NCBI RefSeq assembly: GCF_000282095.2
Contig: NZ_AKKC02000008.1
Span: forward strand, 310,001 to 374,000
From: Rhizobium sp. CF080
GTDB taxonomy: Bacteria; Pseudomonadota; Alphaproteobacteria; Rhizobiales; Rhizobiaceae
Direction: 5' to 3'
Length of the DNA stretch: 64,000 bases
Part shown: in pieces, positions 27,688 to 37,768 of the stretch
Layout: every line of letters starts with the position of its first letter
Numbering within the stretch: the first letter of the stretch is position 1
Program-made: the position numbers and the translations under genes
The notes under the pieces: model-generated
Seen by the model: the letters and a program-made list of their open reading frames with translations, nothing else
What the model was told of the DNA's origin: nothing
Databases searched by the model: none

Positions 27688-30600
27688 ATGCTTGAGGGGT
27701 CCAACCAGGTCTGTGCCAGCGATATTGCAATCGTCGGCATGGCTTTGAGAGTGCCGGGTGCGCGTAATGTCGCGGAATTCTGGCAAAACCTGCGTGACGG
27801 TGTGGAATCGGTCCGCACGTTTTCACCGGAAGACCTGATCGCCGAAGGCGAAGATCCCGAGCGGCTCCACCATCCCAATTACGTTCCCCGCGGCGCCGAC
27901 CTGCCCGATATGGAAATGTTCGACGCGGAGTTCTTCGGCCTAAACCCGAAGGAGGCGGCGATCATGGATCCCCAGCACCGCCATTTCCTGGAATGTGCCT
28001 GGGAAGCCATGGAGGATGCCGGCCGGACGCCGAACAATCAGCCCGGCCCGGTCGGGATCTTTGCCGGCTGCGGCATGGGGAGCTATTTCTACTTCAACGT
28101 CTGCAGCAACCGCAACCTGGTCGACCAGGTGGGCATGTTCCTGTTGCGCCACACGGGCAACGACAAGGATTTTCTGGCGACGCGCGCCTCGTTTACGTTC
28201 GACCTGCGCGGCCCGAGCGTCAACGTGCAGACCGCCTGCTCCACGTCGCTGGTCGCGGTCCATTACGCCTGCCAGAGCCTGATTTCCGGGGAGTGCGACA
28301 TGGCGCTTGCGGGCGGCGTGACGATCGAGTTCCCGCATCGCCGCGGATACACGTTCCAGGAGGGCGAGATCCTTTCGCCTGACGGGCACTGCCGGCCCTT
28401 CGATCATCGTGCGGCCGGGACCATTTTCGGCAGCGGCGTCGGGGTGGTCGTGCTTCGCCGGCTTTCGGATGCGTTGCGCGATGGCGATGTGATCCATGCG
28501 GTGATCAAGGGCACGGCCGTCAACAACGACGGCAGCAGCAAGGCGGGTTATCTCGCGCCGAGCGTCAGTGGGCAGGCCGAGGCGGTTCTCGAGGCTCAAG
28601 GGCTCGCAGGCGTCGATGCCGACACTATTCAATATGTCGAGTGCCATGGCACCGGCACGTTCCTGGGCGACCCGATCGAGATCGAGGCGCTGACGGCGGC
28701 CTTCAGGCAGAGCACCGACCGGACCGGCTTCTGTCATGTGGGATCCGTCAAATCGAATATCGGCCATCTCGATACGGCAGCCGGCGTCGTCGGTCTCATC
28801 AAGGCGACGCTTGCCGTCAACGAGGGCGAGATTCCGCCGACGCTCGGCTTCGAGCGCCCCAATCCGTCGATCGATTTCGAAAGAAGCCCGTTCCGGGTCA
28901 ACAACAAGCTGGTGAAATGGCCGCATGCGCCCGGCCCTCGCCGGGCGGCGGTCAACTCGCTCGGCGTCGGCGGTACCAATGCGCATGCGATCATCGAGCA
29001 GGCGCCGACCCGCTACGTGCCCGATGCGACTGAGGGCGACGCGCAGACTGGTGCCGATTCCGATCCCATGCTGCTGTTTCTGTCGGCCCGTCAGCGCAAG
29101 ACGATCGACCAGGCGGCCGAGCGGCTCGGATTGGCGATGTCTGCCCAGCCAGGTCTTTCGCTCGATGACGTCAGCTATACGCTGCAGCATGGCCGCAAGC
29201 ATTTCGACCATCGCATGGTACTGGCTGTCCGCAGCCGGGAGGACGCCGTCACCGCGCTTGCCAATCCCGGCAGCCGCGGCTTTGTCCATCAGCACGTCCC
29301 GAACAATGCGGGCGCCATTTTCCTGTTTCCCGGCGGGGGTGCCCAGTATGTCGGCATGGCGAAACGGCTCTACGAAGAGGACCGGACATTCCGGCGGATC
29401 GTCGAGGAAGGGCTTTCCCATCTGCCGGTCGATGCGGCGAAGGAGATCCGCGCGACCTGGCTGGACGAAAATTCCGCCGCGGCTGCAAAAACCTTTCTCC
29501 GTCCCTCGCTCCAGCTTCCGGCCATTCTGATCACCGAGGTCGGCCTTGCGCGTCTCTGGATGGATTGGGGCGTGAAGCCGAAGGCGTTGATCGGTCACTC
29601 CATGGGCGAAAACACCGCGGCCTGCATTGCCGGGGTGATGTCCTTCAGGGATGCCGTCAATCTCGTGCACCTGCGTGGAAAACTGTTCGAGACGATCCGG
29701 CCGAGCGGCATGATGAGTGTGCCGCTCGATCACGACAAGCTTTCCGAACTCCTGCCGACATCGCTCGACATCGCTTCGGTGAATGCGCCGTCGCTTTGCG
29801 TCGTGTCGGGCCTCAATGAGGATCTCGACCTCTTCCGGGAATTCCTGGCGAGGCAAGGTATTGATGCGACGCGTGTGCCGATCAACATCGCTGCCCATTC
29901 GCGGCTGGTCACGCCCATCCTGAAAGCATTCGAGGCCTTTTTGCGCGACATTACTCTCCGCGCCCCGGCAATTCCGATCCTATCGAACCGTACGGGCTTG
30001 CCCCTGAGCGCCGAAGAGGCGACCGATCCGATGTATTGGGTCGGTCACCTTCGTTCGACCGTTTATTTCGCGAACGGCATGGCGGCGCTTTCGACGGAAC
30101 CGGGACGTATCTACATTGAAGTGGGTCCCGGGCGTGTTCTGTCGTCACTGACGAAGGCGCAGGGGTCGATCCCCGCAAACCAGGTGATCAACAGCCTGCC
30201 GCATCCCGACGAGACTGGCGACGACCGGCTTTATTTCCTCTCTGCCGTCGGGCGTGCCTGGGCGACCGGCCTCGATGTCGATATCGACCGTCTCTGGCAG
30301 GGCCGTTCGCCGCGTCGGGTCAGGCTGCCGGCCTATCCGTTCCAGCACAAGCGCTTCTTCATCGATCTCGCCGGAGCGAACGAAAAAGGCAAAAACGCCG
30401 AACCCGTCCTTTCGAAGGAACCCGACATTGCACGCTGGGGCTATCGCCCTTCCTGGAAACAGACGCTGGCCGATTATGAAATCGGTGGGGAGAAAGAAGC
30501 GCAATCCTGGCTTTTCTTCCTCGACGAGACCGGGGCCGGACAGAAGCTGGTCGATGCGCTGAGGAACGTGGGGCATCGTGTCGTCACGGTCTCCTTGGGC

Positions 30601-33600
30601 GACGCCTTCATTCGCCGCAGCGCCGAGGACTATATGCTCTGCCCGGAATTGGGCCGCGCCGGATATGATGCCCTCGTCGCCGGACTTGTCGGCGATGGCG
30701 GCCTGCCGTCGCGCATCGTGCATATGTGGCTGCTGACGCAGGCGGAAACCTTCCGACCGGGCTCGAATTTCTTCCATCGAAACCAGGAATGCGGTTTCGA
30801 CAGCATGCTGCATCTCGCCCAGGCGCTGGGTGATGCAGCCAGCGTTCCGGAAATGCATTTCACCGTCATCAGCAATGGCATGCAGCAGGTCTCGGGCGAG
30901 CCCTTGCCCTATCCCGAAAAGGCGACCGTTCTGGGCCCCGGACTGGTGCTGCCGAAGGAGATGGCCGGCGCGACGGTCAGGGTGATCGATATCGATCTGC
31001 CGCCCGAGGCCGAGCGGCATGGCAAACGTTTCGCCTTGACCCGTGTGACGGGGCGGAGTGAGAAAAAGAATGCCGCAGAACCGGCGGCGTTGATCGAGCA
31101 GCTCTGGGAAGATCTGCATGCGACGCCGGGATCGGAAATCGTCGCATACCGCAAGGGGCGGCGCTGGTCGCAAGTTCATCAACGGATGCCATTGAAAGAC
31201 GTATCACCCGAGCAGGCGAAACTACGCCAGGGCGGTGTCTACTTCTTCTCCGGCGGCTTGAGCGACGTCGCTTTGGCACTTGCCGACGAGCTCGCCGGCC
31301 AGTTCCGCGCGCGGATCGTACTTGTGGGCCGCCTTGTCCTGCCGCCGCGAGCCGAGTGGGCGTTCTACGATCGCACCCACGGCCATGACGGCGTCCGGCG
31401 GGCGATCTCGGCGATCCGGAGGCTCGAAGACAGGGGCGCGGAAGTTCTTTACCTCATCGGCGATGTCGGCAATCCGGAGCAGATGAGCCGGGCGGTGGAG
31501 ACGTCGCTTTCCCGCTTCGGGGAGATCAACGGCGTCCTCCATGCGGCCGGCACGGTCGATGACGGCCTGATCCAGACCAAGACACGCGATAGCATCGACA
31601 GGGTTCTGACGCCGAAAGTACTCGGCACCACCGTGCTGGATGCAGCTTTCGAAACCGTGGCGCTCGATTTCTTCCTGATGTTTTCCTCCACCAGCACCGA
31701 CGTGGTGCGGGCAGGGCAGGTCGATTACGTCGCCGCCAACGCCTATCTCAACGCCTTCGCGCAGAGCCGTTCGCATCGCACCGACCGAGCCACCGTCGCG
31801 CTGCATTGGGGCGTCTGGAACGGGGTCGGCCTGGCGGCACGAGCGCTCGGCAATTCCGGAGATGACGACTGGATCACGCCCGTTGCCGGACCGGCGGTGG
31901 GTCCCTTTTTCCAGAACTGGAAAGAGGATGAGACCGGACTGCCGTGGCTCGAGGCCCTGGTCAGCCCTGAGACGGAATGGATGCTCGACGAACATCGGCT
32001 TCTCTCCGGCCAGGCGGTCATGCCGGGCACCGGCTATCTGGAACTGATTACCCAAGCGTCTCGGGAATACGGACTTCCGTTCGAAGCGGAAGTGGCGGAC
32101 CTCGTATTCCTGAGACCGCTTGTCTTTAACGACGGAGAGACGAAAGCCGTTCGTATCCGGCTGGAGCCGGTTGCGGAACATTTTCGCGTCGTCGTTCTGG
32201 CAGGCCCGGCGGACGGCGAGGATGCGCTGTTCGTCAAGCACGCCGAAGCTGTCCTCAAGCCACAACCGCAACGGAGGCGCGAGACCGTCGATATCGCTGC
32301 TACCGCCTCTGCATGCGATGAGACGCGGGTTGCCGGAGGCGGCAGCGCGCTTCGTGCGGTCCAGGAGAAACACATCCGCTTCGGCCCTCGCTGGGCGGTT
32401 CTGCGCTCCATGGCGATCGGAAACGGCAAGGCGATTGCAGAACTGAAATTGGATCCATCGTTTGCCGACGATCTGGCGAAAGGCGTTCTGCTGCATCCTG
32501 GCCTGCTCGACATAGCGACGGGCTTTGCCATGGAACTCGCCAAGGACTATGACGCCGAGACGTCGCTTTGGGCTCCGGCAACCTATGGCCGGGTGGTCCT
32601 TCATAAACCGCTGCCGGCGGAAGTCGTCAGTATCGTCAGGCTCGCCGACAGCAGCGATTTTGGCGAGGGTTATGCGGCCTTCGACGTTACGATCACCGAT
32701 CCTTACGGCAATGTTGTCTTCGAAGCCGAGAAATTCGTCATGCGCCGGCTGGAAAACGATCTTGCGCTCGGTGTCGCATCCCAAGCGGATGCGCCGGCTG
32801 CCGCCAAAGCGAAGCAGGCCGCCCTTTCTCCGGCGATGTTGAAGCTGGGCACCCAGGTGCGCAACGGCATCCTCCCGGCGGAAGGCTTCTCGGCGCTGCA
32901 ACGTGCGCTCGCCACATCCGAACCTCAGCCGATCATCAGTTCGATCGATCTCGAGACGCTGCGGGAATGGATTGCTGCCTCTGCCGAAACCGCGACGCCC
33001 TCCGGCGACAATTTCGAGAGGCCGGACCTCGAGAACGAGTTCGTCGAGCCGCGCAATCCGGTCGAGGAAACGCTGGCCGGTTACTGGCGGGAGCTCCTCG
33101 GCATTGCCAAGGTTGGCATCCACGACAGCTTCTTCGACATGGGCGGGCATTCGCTGATTGCGGTTCGCCTGTTCCGGATGATCAAGAAGCAATATGCGCT
33201 CGACCTGCCGATCTCGACGCTGTTCGAGGCGCCGACCATTGCCCAATGTGCCGAGCGGATCGCCGCCGAACTGCCGGATGGTGGGGAAGCCGCAGGGTCC
33301 GAAACCAAGGCGAATGCGCCGACGACGACGGCAAAGCCGGTTCATCTGGTGCTGATGAATCCGGGCAAGGACGCCAAGGCGGTGCCGCTGTTCATCTGCG
33401 CCGGGATGTTCGGCAATATCCTGAACCTGCGCCATCTGGCGATGACCATGGGGGCGGACAGGCCGGTCTATGGATTGCAGGCACGCGGACTTTACGGCGA
33501 CCACGAGCCGCATGCGACTTTCGAGGAAATGGCGCTCGATTACATCGCCGAAATCCGCTCGGTGCAGCCGAATGGTCCCTATCTCCTCGCCGGATATTCG

Positions 33601-34239
33601 GGCGGCGGCATAACCGCCTATGAGATGGCCCGGCAACTTCAGGAGGCGGGAGAAGAGGTTTCCCATGTGGTGATGCTGGACACGCCTCTGCCGCGGCAGC
33701 CGGGGCTGGATCTACGGGATCGTGTCAGCATGAAACTCCAGGATATCCGCCGTCACAAGGCCAATTACCTTGCCAAGTATCTCCAGGACCGTCTGCGCGA
33801 CAGGATGGACGGCCGCGCCAAGCAGGAGGCCGAGCACCAGGTAGGCTCGACAGAGCATTTCAACAACGAGAGAATAGAAGTGGCGTTCAGGCGTGCGGCT
33901 CATCAATACCAGGTGAAGCCATATGCGGGGGCGGTCACCCTGTTCCGGCCGAAGCCGGCCGTGTTCTACCGGCTTAGCGGCGGCCGCTGCCTCAAGGAGA
34001 ACCGCGACATTCTGCTGCTCGACAACGGCTGGACCGAGCATGTCACGCAGCTCACCGTTTCGGAGGTGCCGGGAGATCACGACAGCATGGTGCTCGACCC
34101 TTATGTTCGCGTGCTCGCCGAACGCATGCGCGCCGTCGTTGCCGAGGCCGTGGAAAAGCGGAGGCTTCAGGAAGCCGGATCGGCACAACTGGTTCAGAGG
34201 ACATCCGCCGCCTTGAACCCGGTCATCGAGCTTGCGTAA
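27688..34239 (+). CDS. Type I PKS: KS-AT-KR-DH-ACP-TE
   Basis: The ATG at 27688 follows AGGGCGG and gives 2,183 residues. KS: residues 11-430 with C184 in QTACSTSL and both histidines (VECHGTGT, NIGHLDTAAG). AT: about 540-830 with S638 in GHSMGEN. KR: about 930-1400, with S1333/S1334, Y1347 and a PKVLG lysine. Its nucleotide loop, however, reads GGLSDVA (1189-1195) instead of GGxGxxG. DH: about 1425-1690, with H1436 and D1608 (HPGLLD). ACP: S1822 in MGGHSL. TE: S1971 in GYSGGG. DH following KR is not the usual order. The PKS should extend the aminoacyl unit from the divergent NRPS by one two-carbon unit and release it. Chain hand-off between the two is inferred from adjacency. Confidence 0.93.
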   Translation: MLEGSNQVCASDIAIVGMALRVPGARNVAEFWQNLRDGVESVRTFSPEDLIAEGEDPERLHHPNYVPRGADLPDMEMFDAEFFGLNPKEAAIMDPQHRHFLECAWEAMEDAGRTPNNQPGPVGIFAGCGMGSYFYFNVCSNRNLVDQVGMFLLRHTGNDKDFLATRASFTFDLRGPSVNVQTACSTSLVAVHYACQSLISGECDMALAGGVTIEFPHRRGYTFQEGEILSPDGHCRPFDHRAAGTIFGSGVGVVVLRRLSDALRDGDVIHAVIKGTAVNNDGSSKAGYLAPSVSGQAEAVLEAQGLAGVDADTIQYVECHGTGTFLGDPIEIEALTAAFRQSTDRTGFCHVGSVKSNIGHLDTAAGVVGLIKATLAVNEGEIPPTLGFERPNPSIDFERSPFRVNNKLVKWPHAPGPRRAAVNSLGVGGTNAHAIIEQAPTRYVPDATEGDAQTGADSDPMLLFLSARQRKTIDQAAERLGLAMSAQPGLSLDDVSYTLQHGRKHFDHRMVLAVRSREDAVTALANPGSRGFVHQHVPNNAGAIFLFPGGGAQYVGMAKRLYEEDRTFRRIVEEGLSHLPVDAAKEIRATWLDENSAAAAKTFLRPSLQLPAILITEVGLARLWMDWGVKPKALIGHSMGENTAACIAGVMSFRDAVNLVHLRGKLFETIRPSGMMSVPLDHDKLSELLPTSLDIASVNAPSLCVVSGLNEDLDLFREFLARQGIDATRVPINIAAHSRLVTPILKAFEAFLRDITLRAPAIPILSNRTGLPLSAEEATDPMYWVGHLRSTVYFANGMAALSTEPGRIYIEVGPGRVLSSLTKAQGSIPANQVINSLPHPDETGDDRLYFLSAVGRAWATGLDVDIDRLWQGRSPRRVRLPAYPFQHKRFFIDLAGANEKGKNAEPVLSKEPDIARWGYRPSWKQTLADYEIGGEKEAQSWLFFLDETGAGQKLVDALRNVGHRVVTVSLGDAFIRRSAEDYMLCPELGRAGYDALVAGLVGDGGLPSRIVHMWLLTQAETFRPGSNFFHRNQECGFDSMLHLAQALGDAASVPEMHFTVISNGMQQVSGEPLPYPEKATVLGPGLVLPKEMAGATVRVIDIDLPPEAERHGKRFALTRVTGRSEKKNAAEPAALIEQLWEDLHATPGSEIVAYRKGRRWSQVHQRMPLKDVSPEQAKLRQGGVYFFSGGLSDVALALADELAGQFRARIVLVGRLVLPPRAEWAFYDRTHGHDGVRRAISAIRRLEDRGAEVLYLIGDVGNPEQMSRAVETSLSRFGEINGVLHAAGTVDDGLIQTKTRDSIDRVLTPKVLGTTVLDAAFETVALDFFLMFSSTSTDVVRAGQVDYVAANAYLNAFAQSRSHRTDRATVALHWGVWNGVGLAARALGNSGDDDWITPVAGPAVGPFFQNWKEDETGLPWLEALVSPETEWMLDEHRLLSGQAVMPGTGYLELITQASREYGLPFEAEVADLVFLRPLVFNDGETKAVRIRLEPVAEHFRVVVLAGPADGEDALFVKHAEAVLKPQPQRRRETVDIAATASACDETRVAGGGSALRAVQEKHIRFGPRWAVLRSMAIGNGKAIAELKLDPSFADDLAKGVLLHPGLLDIATGFAMELAKDYDAETSLWAPATYGRVVLHKPLPAEVVSIVRLADSSDFGEGYAAFDVTITDPYGNVVFEAEKFVMRRLENDLALGVASQADAPAAAKAKQAALSPAMLKLGTQVRNGILPAEGFSALQRALATSEPQPIISSIDLETLREWIAASAETATPSGDNFERPDLENEFVEPRNPVEETLAGYWRELLGIAKVGIHDSFFDMGGHSLIAVRLFRMIKKQYALDLPISTLFEAPTIAQCAERIAAELPDGGEAAGSETKANAPTTTAKPVHLVLMNPGKDAKAVPLFICAGMFGNILNLRHLAMTMGADRPVYGLQARGLYGDHEPHATFEEMALDYIAEIRSVQPNGPYLLAGYSGGGITAYEMARQLQEAGEEVSHVVMLDTPLPRQPGLDLRDRVSMKLQDIRRHKANYLAKYLQDRLRDRMDGRAKQEAEHQVGSTEHFNNERIEVAFRRAAHQYQVKPYAGAVTLFRPKPAVFYRLSGGRCLKENRDILLLDNGWTEHVTQLTVSEVPGDHDSMVLDPYVRVLAERMRAVVAEAVEKRRLQEAGSAQLVQRTSAALNPVIELA

Positions 34240-34371
34240 TGCTCACAGGCGAGCCGTTCCGTTGCTGCCGACCTCACCGACGGTTCAGGCCCACGGGCGG
34301 TGACATTTGCTGGCGGCCGCGTTGCCACGTGCGAAATCAGACCAATAGAATGATAAAGCAAGGAGTCTGCC

Positions 34372-35823
34372 GTGGCTGAAGCAACTATTTCTCCCGATTG
34401 GGATGGAAAACCCTCCGGCCCTGCAGACGTGCTCGTATCGTCCACCGCTCCGGCAGAGGCGAAGCCGCGTTTCCGCAAAGTCATCATGCGGGCTGCCGGC
34501 TGGTCGATGATGGGCTATGTCCTGTTGCAGGTGCTGCGCATCGCCAGCAGCCTTATCCTGACGCGCCTGTTGATCCCGGAAATGTTCGGTATCATGGCGG
34601 TTGCCACGATGGTTCAGGTTTCGGTCTCTATGCTCTCCGACCTCGGCCTCAGGCCGGCGGCTATCCAGAGCCGGATGGGAGACGAGCAATCCTATCTCGA
34701 TACCGCCTGGACGCTGCAGATCCTGCATGGATGCCTGATCTGGTTTGCCTGTGTACTGGTGGCGATCGGGATCGGGCGCGCAGCCCATTACGGTCTGTTT
34801 CCCGCCGGGTCGGTCTATACGGTTCCCGAGCTTCCCGCGATCATCATGGCACTGTCGTTCTGCACGGTCATCATGGGCCTGCAATCGACGAAACTGATCT
34901 CCGCCTTCCGGCATCTCAATCTCGGGCGGCTGACGATCATCGAGATCGCGGCACAAGTGATCAGCCTCACCGTCGCGGTCCTGCTCGCCTGGAATACGGG
35001 TTCAATCTGGTCTTTCGTCGTCTCGACATTTGTATCCTGCATCGTGACCACAATTCTCAGCCATGTGTGGCTCCCCGGCGTCAACAACAGCTTTTCCTGG
35101 GAGAAGGAGGCGGTCCGGGATCTCATCCGTTTCGGCCGGTGGATCATGCTGTCGTCGATCCTGACGGTGGTCGCGGCAAGTGGGGATCGTGTCTTTCTTG
35201 CCGGTTGGACGAGCCCGATGATGCTCGGCCTTTATAGCCTGGCCTTCAATCTCATCGCGATGCTGGAGGGCGCCGGCGGGCGGCTTTTTTCAACTGTTGC
35301 GATGCCGGCACTCAGCAAGGTCGCGCGGGAACGGCCCGATCAGCTGCGCGTCATGTTTCTGAAAATTCGCCTTCCCTTCGATCTTGTGTTCATAGGAAGC
35401 GCCGGGGCGATCTTCGCGGGCGGCAAAGCGATCATCGAATTTCTCTATGACGATCGTTATCTGGACGCGGCACCGATCATCCAGATCCTGTCCTTCAGCC
35501 TTCTGACCACGCGTTTCAGTTCGCTGTCGGCGATCTACCTTGCCGTCAACGAGCCCAGAAACCAGACCATCCTGAATTTTGTCCGGGCGATCTCGATTTT
35601 CGTCTGCATCCCGCTCGCTTATTATATGTTCGGATTTTACGGTGCGCTGTGGGCGATCGCGCTTTACGGGCTGCCGGTTTTTGCTGTCATATTCTATTTC
35701 AATCGGCGCCACGGCCTCCACAGCCTGCCTTATGAAGTCGGTGTCCTGCTGGCCTGGCCTATCGGCTTTCTGGCCGGAACCGTCGCGACGATGGTTTTCG
35801 AGCGCGTCGGCAGCATGTTTTGA
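34372..35823 (+). CDS. Wzx-like MOP-family polysaccharide flippase
   Basis: A 483-residue membrane protein with about 12-14 hydrophobic segments. The GTG at 34372 has AAGGAG 6-7 nt upstream. A Pro/Ala-rich cytoplasmic leader of about 35 residues comes first. The motif LTRLLIPEMFGIMAVA after the first segment is typical of Wzx/RfbX flippases. It should move the undecaprenyl-linked repeat unit to the periplasmic face for the Wzy-like polymerase (1779-3353). It lies 132 nt downstream of the PKS on the same strand, so read-through is possible. Confidence 0.88.
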   Translation: MAEATISPDWDGKPSGPADVLVSSTAPAEAKPRFRKVIMRAAGWSMMGYVLLQVLRIASSLILTRLLIPEMFGIMAVATMVQVSVSMLSDLGLRPAAIQSRMGDEQSYLDTAWTLQILHGCLIWFACVLVAIGIGRAAHYGLFPAGSVYTVPELPAIIMALSFCTVIMGLQSTKLISAFRHLNLGRLTIIEIAAQVISLTVAVLLAWNTGSIWSFVVSTFVSCIVTTILSHVWLPGVNNSFSWEKEAVRDLIRFGRWIMLSSILTVVAASGDRVFLAGWTSPMMLGLYSLAFNLIAMLEGAGGRLFSTVAMPALSKVARERPDQLRVMFLKIRLPFDLVFIGSAGAIFAGGKAIIEFLYDDRYLDAAPIIQILSFSLLTTRFSSLSAIYLAVNEPRNQTILNFVRAISIFVCIPLAYYMFGFYGALWAIALYGLPVFAVIFYFNRRHGLHSLPYEVGVLLAWPIGFLAGTVATMVFERVGSMF

Positions 35824-36134
35824 TCCAATCCAAATCAACAAGCCTTCCATCCTCAGCCGAGCGGAGGTGATGGAAGATTCCATCCTACCCCTAAAGCGGT
35901 AACGTTCTCCCACTTCCGATAGATTGATGAAGAGGGGAGCCCGAAATAATATTCATCATCAAAAGATACTTATGGCGGCTGGTGAGTAACGATTGGTCAA
36001 CCGTCATATTAATGTGATTTCATCAATTCTGTCTGGAAATACTCCATGTGCGAAAACATAAATTTGTTGAACGTTCCGGACGTGGCCGGATTTTGCCATC
36101 GGATGGTCCGCATCCAGAACAGAGAGTTTTGCCG
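35824..36134. other. Intergenic region upstream of GT4
   Basis: This 311-nt gap is partly AT-rich at 35935-36050. An imperfect inverted repeat around 35846-35872 (CCATCCTC then GGAGGTGATGG) might form a weak hairpin after the flippase gene, but there is no T-tract. A GTG-started extension of the GT4 frame reaches back to 36048. Confidence 0.35.
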
Positions 36135-37541
36135 ATGAGCATTGCGGGGCCGGATTCCAACAGCCTTCTGCAGGCCTCCTATGCATGGCCTCTCGCAAAT
36201 AACCTTTCCACGCAGAACCGTAGCGAAAACGGTGCCCCCTCCAGTGTCGCGAAATCGCCGGGCAAGGCGCTTCGGCCCTTGCTGATCGCGGAGGCGGCTA
36301 ATCCGGAATGGACCAGCGTGCCGCTGGTGGGCTGGAACCTTGCCCATGCGATCATGCAACGGACCAATGCTCTGCTCGTCACGCAGGTCCGGAACCGGGA
36401 TGCCCTGCTGCGCGCCGGGTTGATCGAGGAGCGCGATTTCGTCGCTATCGACAATGAAAGGGTAGCGCGTGCCTTTTATCGGCTCAGCGAGCGTCTACGG
36501 GGCGGCGACAACAAGGGTTGGACGGTCGTGACGGCTCTTTCCTCGTTCTCCTACTATAGTTTCGAACGCGAGGTCTGGAAGCTGCTGGGCAAGCGGCTGA
36601 TAGAGGGCGAATTCGACCTCGTGCACAGGATCACGCCGCTCAGTCCCACGAGCCAAAGCCCGATCGCGCGGAAGCTGAAAAAGCATGGGATCCCGTTTGT
36701 TCTGGGACCCCTCAATGGTGGCGTGCCGTGGCCGAAAGGTTTTGCGGATGTGCGAAGCCGTGAGCGGGAGTGGTTATCGGCCATCCGGAAGCTCCATTTC
36801 CTGATGCCGTCCTACCGGGCGACGCGATCAGAGGCGGCAGCCCTTATCGCCGGATCCCGTCATACTCTCAGCGAGCTTCCCGCGAGCTGCACGGAGCGGG
36901 CTTTTCTCATTCCGGAAAACGCGGCCGATCCGGACCGTTTTCCATTTCATCCGCGGGAACTCTCCGGCGACAGGTTGTCGGTCGCCTTCATCGGCAGGCT
37001 GGTGCCCTATAAAGGCGCGGACATCCTGATAGAAGCCGTGGCCGCCTATCGCGGGCGTTTGAATATCGAGGTTCTCATCGTCGGGGATGGTCCCCAGCGA
37101 AAAGAACTGGAAGAGACCGTGCGCCGGAAGGGGCTTTGGAAATCCATCAAGTTCGCGGGATGGGTGGAGCAGAAGGACCTGGCTTCCAGGCTCGCAGGAT
37201 ACCAAGTGCTGGCATTGCCGAGCGTTCGGGAGTTTGGAGGCGGCGTCGTTCTGGAGGCTATGTCGATGGGGCTGGTCCCGATCGTTGCGAATTACGGCGG
37301 CCCGCCGGAGCTCATCGACGATCAGTCCGGCATATCGGTCGATTTTCAGGATCGCGAGACGTTGATTGCCGGCTTCAGGAAGGCATTCGAATACCTGGAA
37401 ATCAATCCAGGACTGGTGGCTTCGCTTAGTAATGCAACCGCAAGGCGTGTTCGAATAAGATACAGCTGGCAGGCCAAGGCAGCTCAGATGGCCGAGATCT
37501 ACAACTGGATCCTGTATCGCGGACCTAAGCCTATATTTTGA
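36135..37541 (+). CDS. GT4 family glycosyltransferase
   Basis: 468 residues from the ATG at 36135, which has an AGAGAG site about 8 nt upstream; a GTG at 36048 would add 29 residues. The first 50 residues are low-complexity. The GT-B core shows GPLNGGVPWP, ENAADPDRF, FIGRLVPYKGADIL and EFGGGVVLEAMSMGLVPIV with the E-x7-E motif. It is a cytoplasmic glycosyltransferase for the same polysaccharide, as judged by the flippase next to it. It is followed by 227 nt of AT-rich DNA before the regulator gene. Confidence 0.85.
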   Translation: MSIAGPDSNSLLQASYAWPLANNLSTQNRSENGAPSSVAKSPGKALRPLLIAEAANPEWTSVPLVGWNLAHAIMQRTNALLVTQVRNRDALLRAGLIEERDFVAIDNERVARAFYRLSERLRGGDNKGWTVVTALSSFSYYSFEREVWKLLGKRLIEGEFDLVHRITPLSPTSQSPIARKLKKHGIPFVLGPLNGGVPWPKGFADVRSREREWLSAIRKLHFLMPSYRATRSEAAALIAGSRHTLSELPASCTERAFLIPENAADPDRFPFHPRELSGDRLSVAFIGRLVPYKGADILIEAVAAYRGRLNIEVLIVGDGPQRKELEETVRRKGLWKSIKFAGWVEQKDLASRLAGYQVLALPSVREFGGGVVLEAMSMGLVPIVANYGGPPELIDDQSGISVDFQDRETLIAGFRKAFEYLEINPGLVASLSNATARRVRIRYSWQAKAAQMAEIYNWILYRGPKPIF

Positions 37542-37768
37542 CGTGCACGTTAACTATAAACAGATATCCAATTCCGTATCGGAACTTAGGCCTGCGTTTT
37601 GATAAATATTTTTATCTATTTGCTTACTTGCTGATAGACTAAATTACGTATCAGTTGTATATTGACGTTAATAAAAGGTTGAGAGGTGATAAGACAGTCT
37701 GTTGGCGTACTTCTAGTTGCGGTTCCTGAGGGGGACAATCCATCCTAGACTTCAGGTAAGGGGGTAAC

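Noticed and set aside
27940-29898. 652-codon reverse frame opposite the PKS (and an 814-codon one at 31222-33666)
   Set aside because: Both lie antisense to clear KS/AT/KR/DH/ACP sequence, are Arg/His-rich and show no family.
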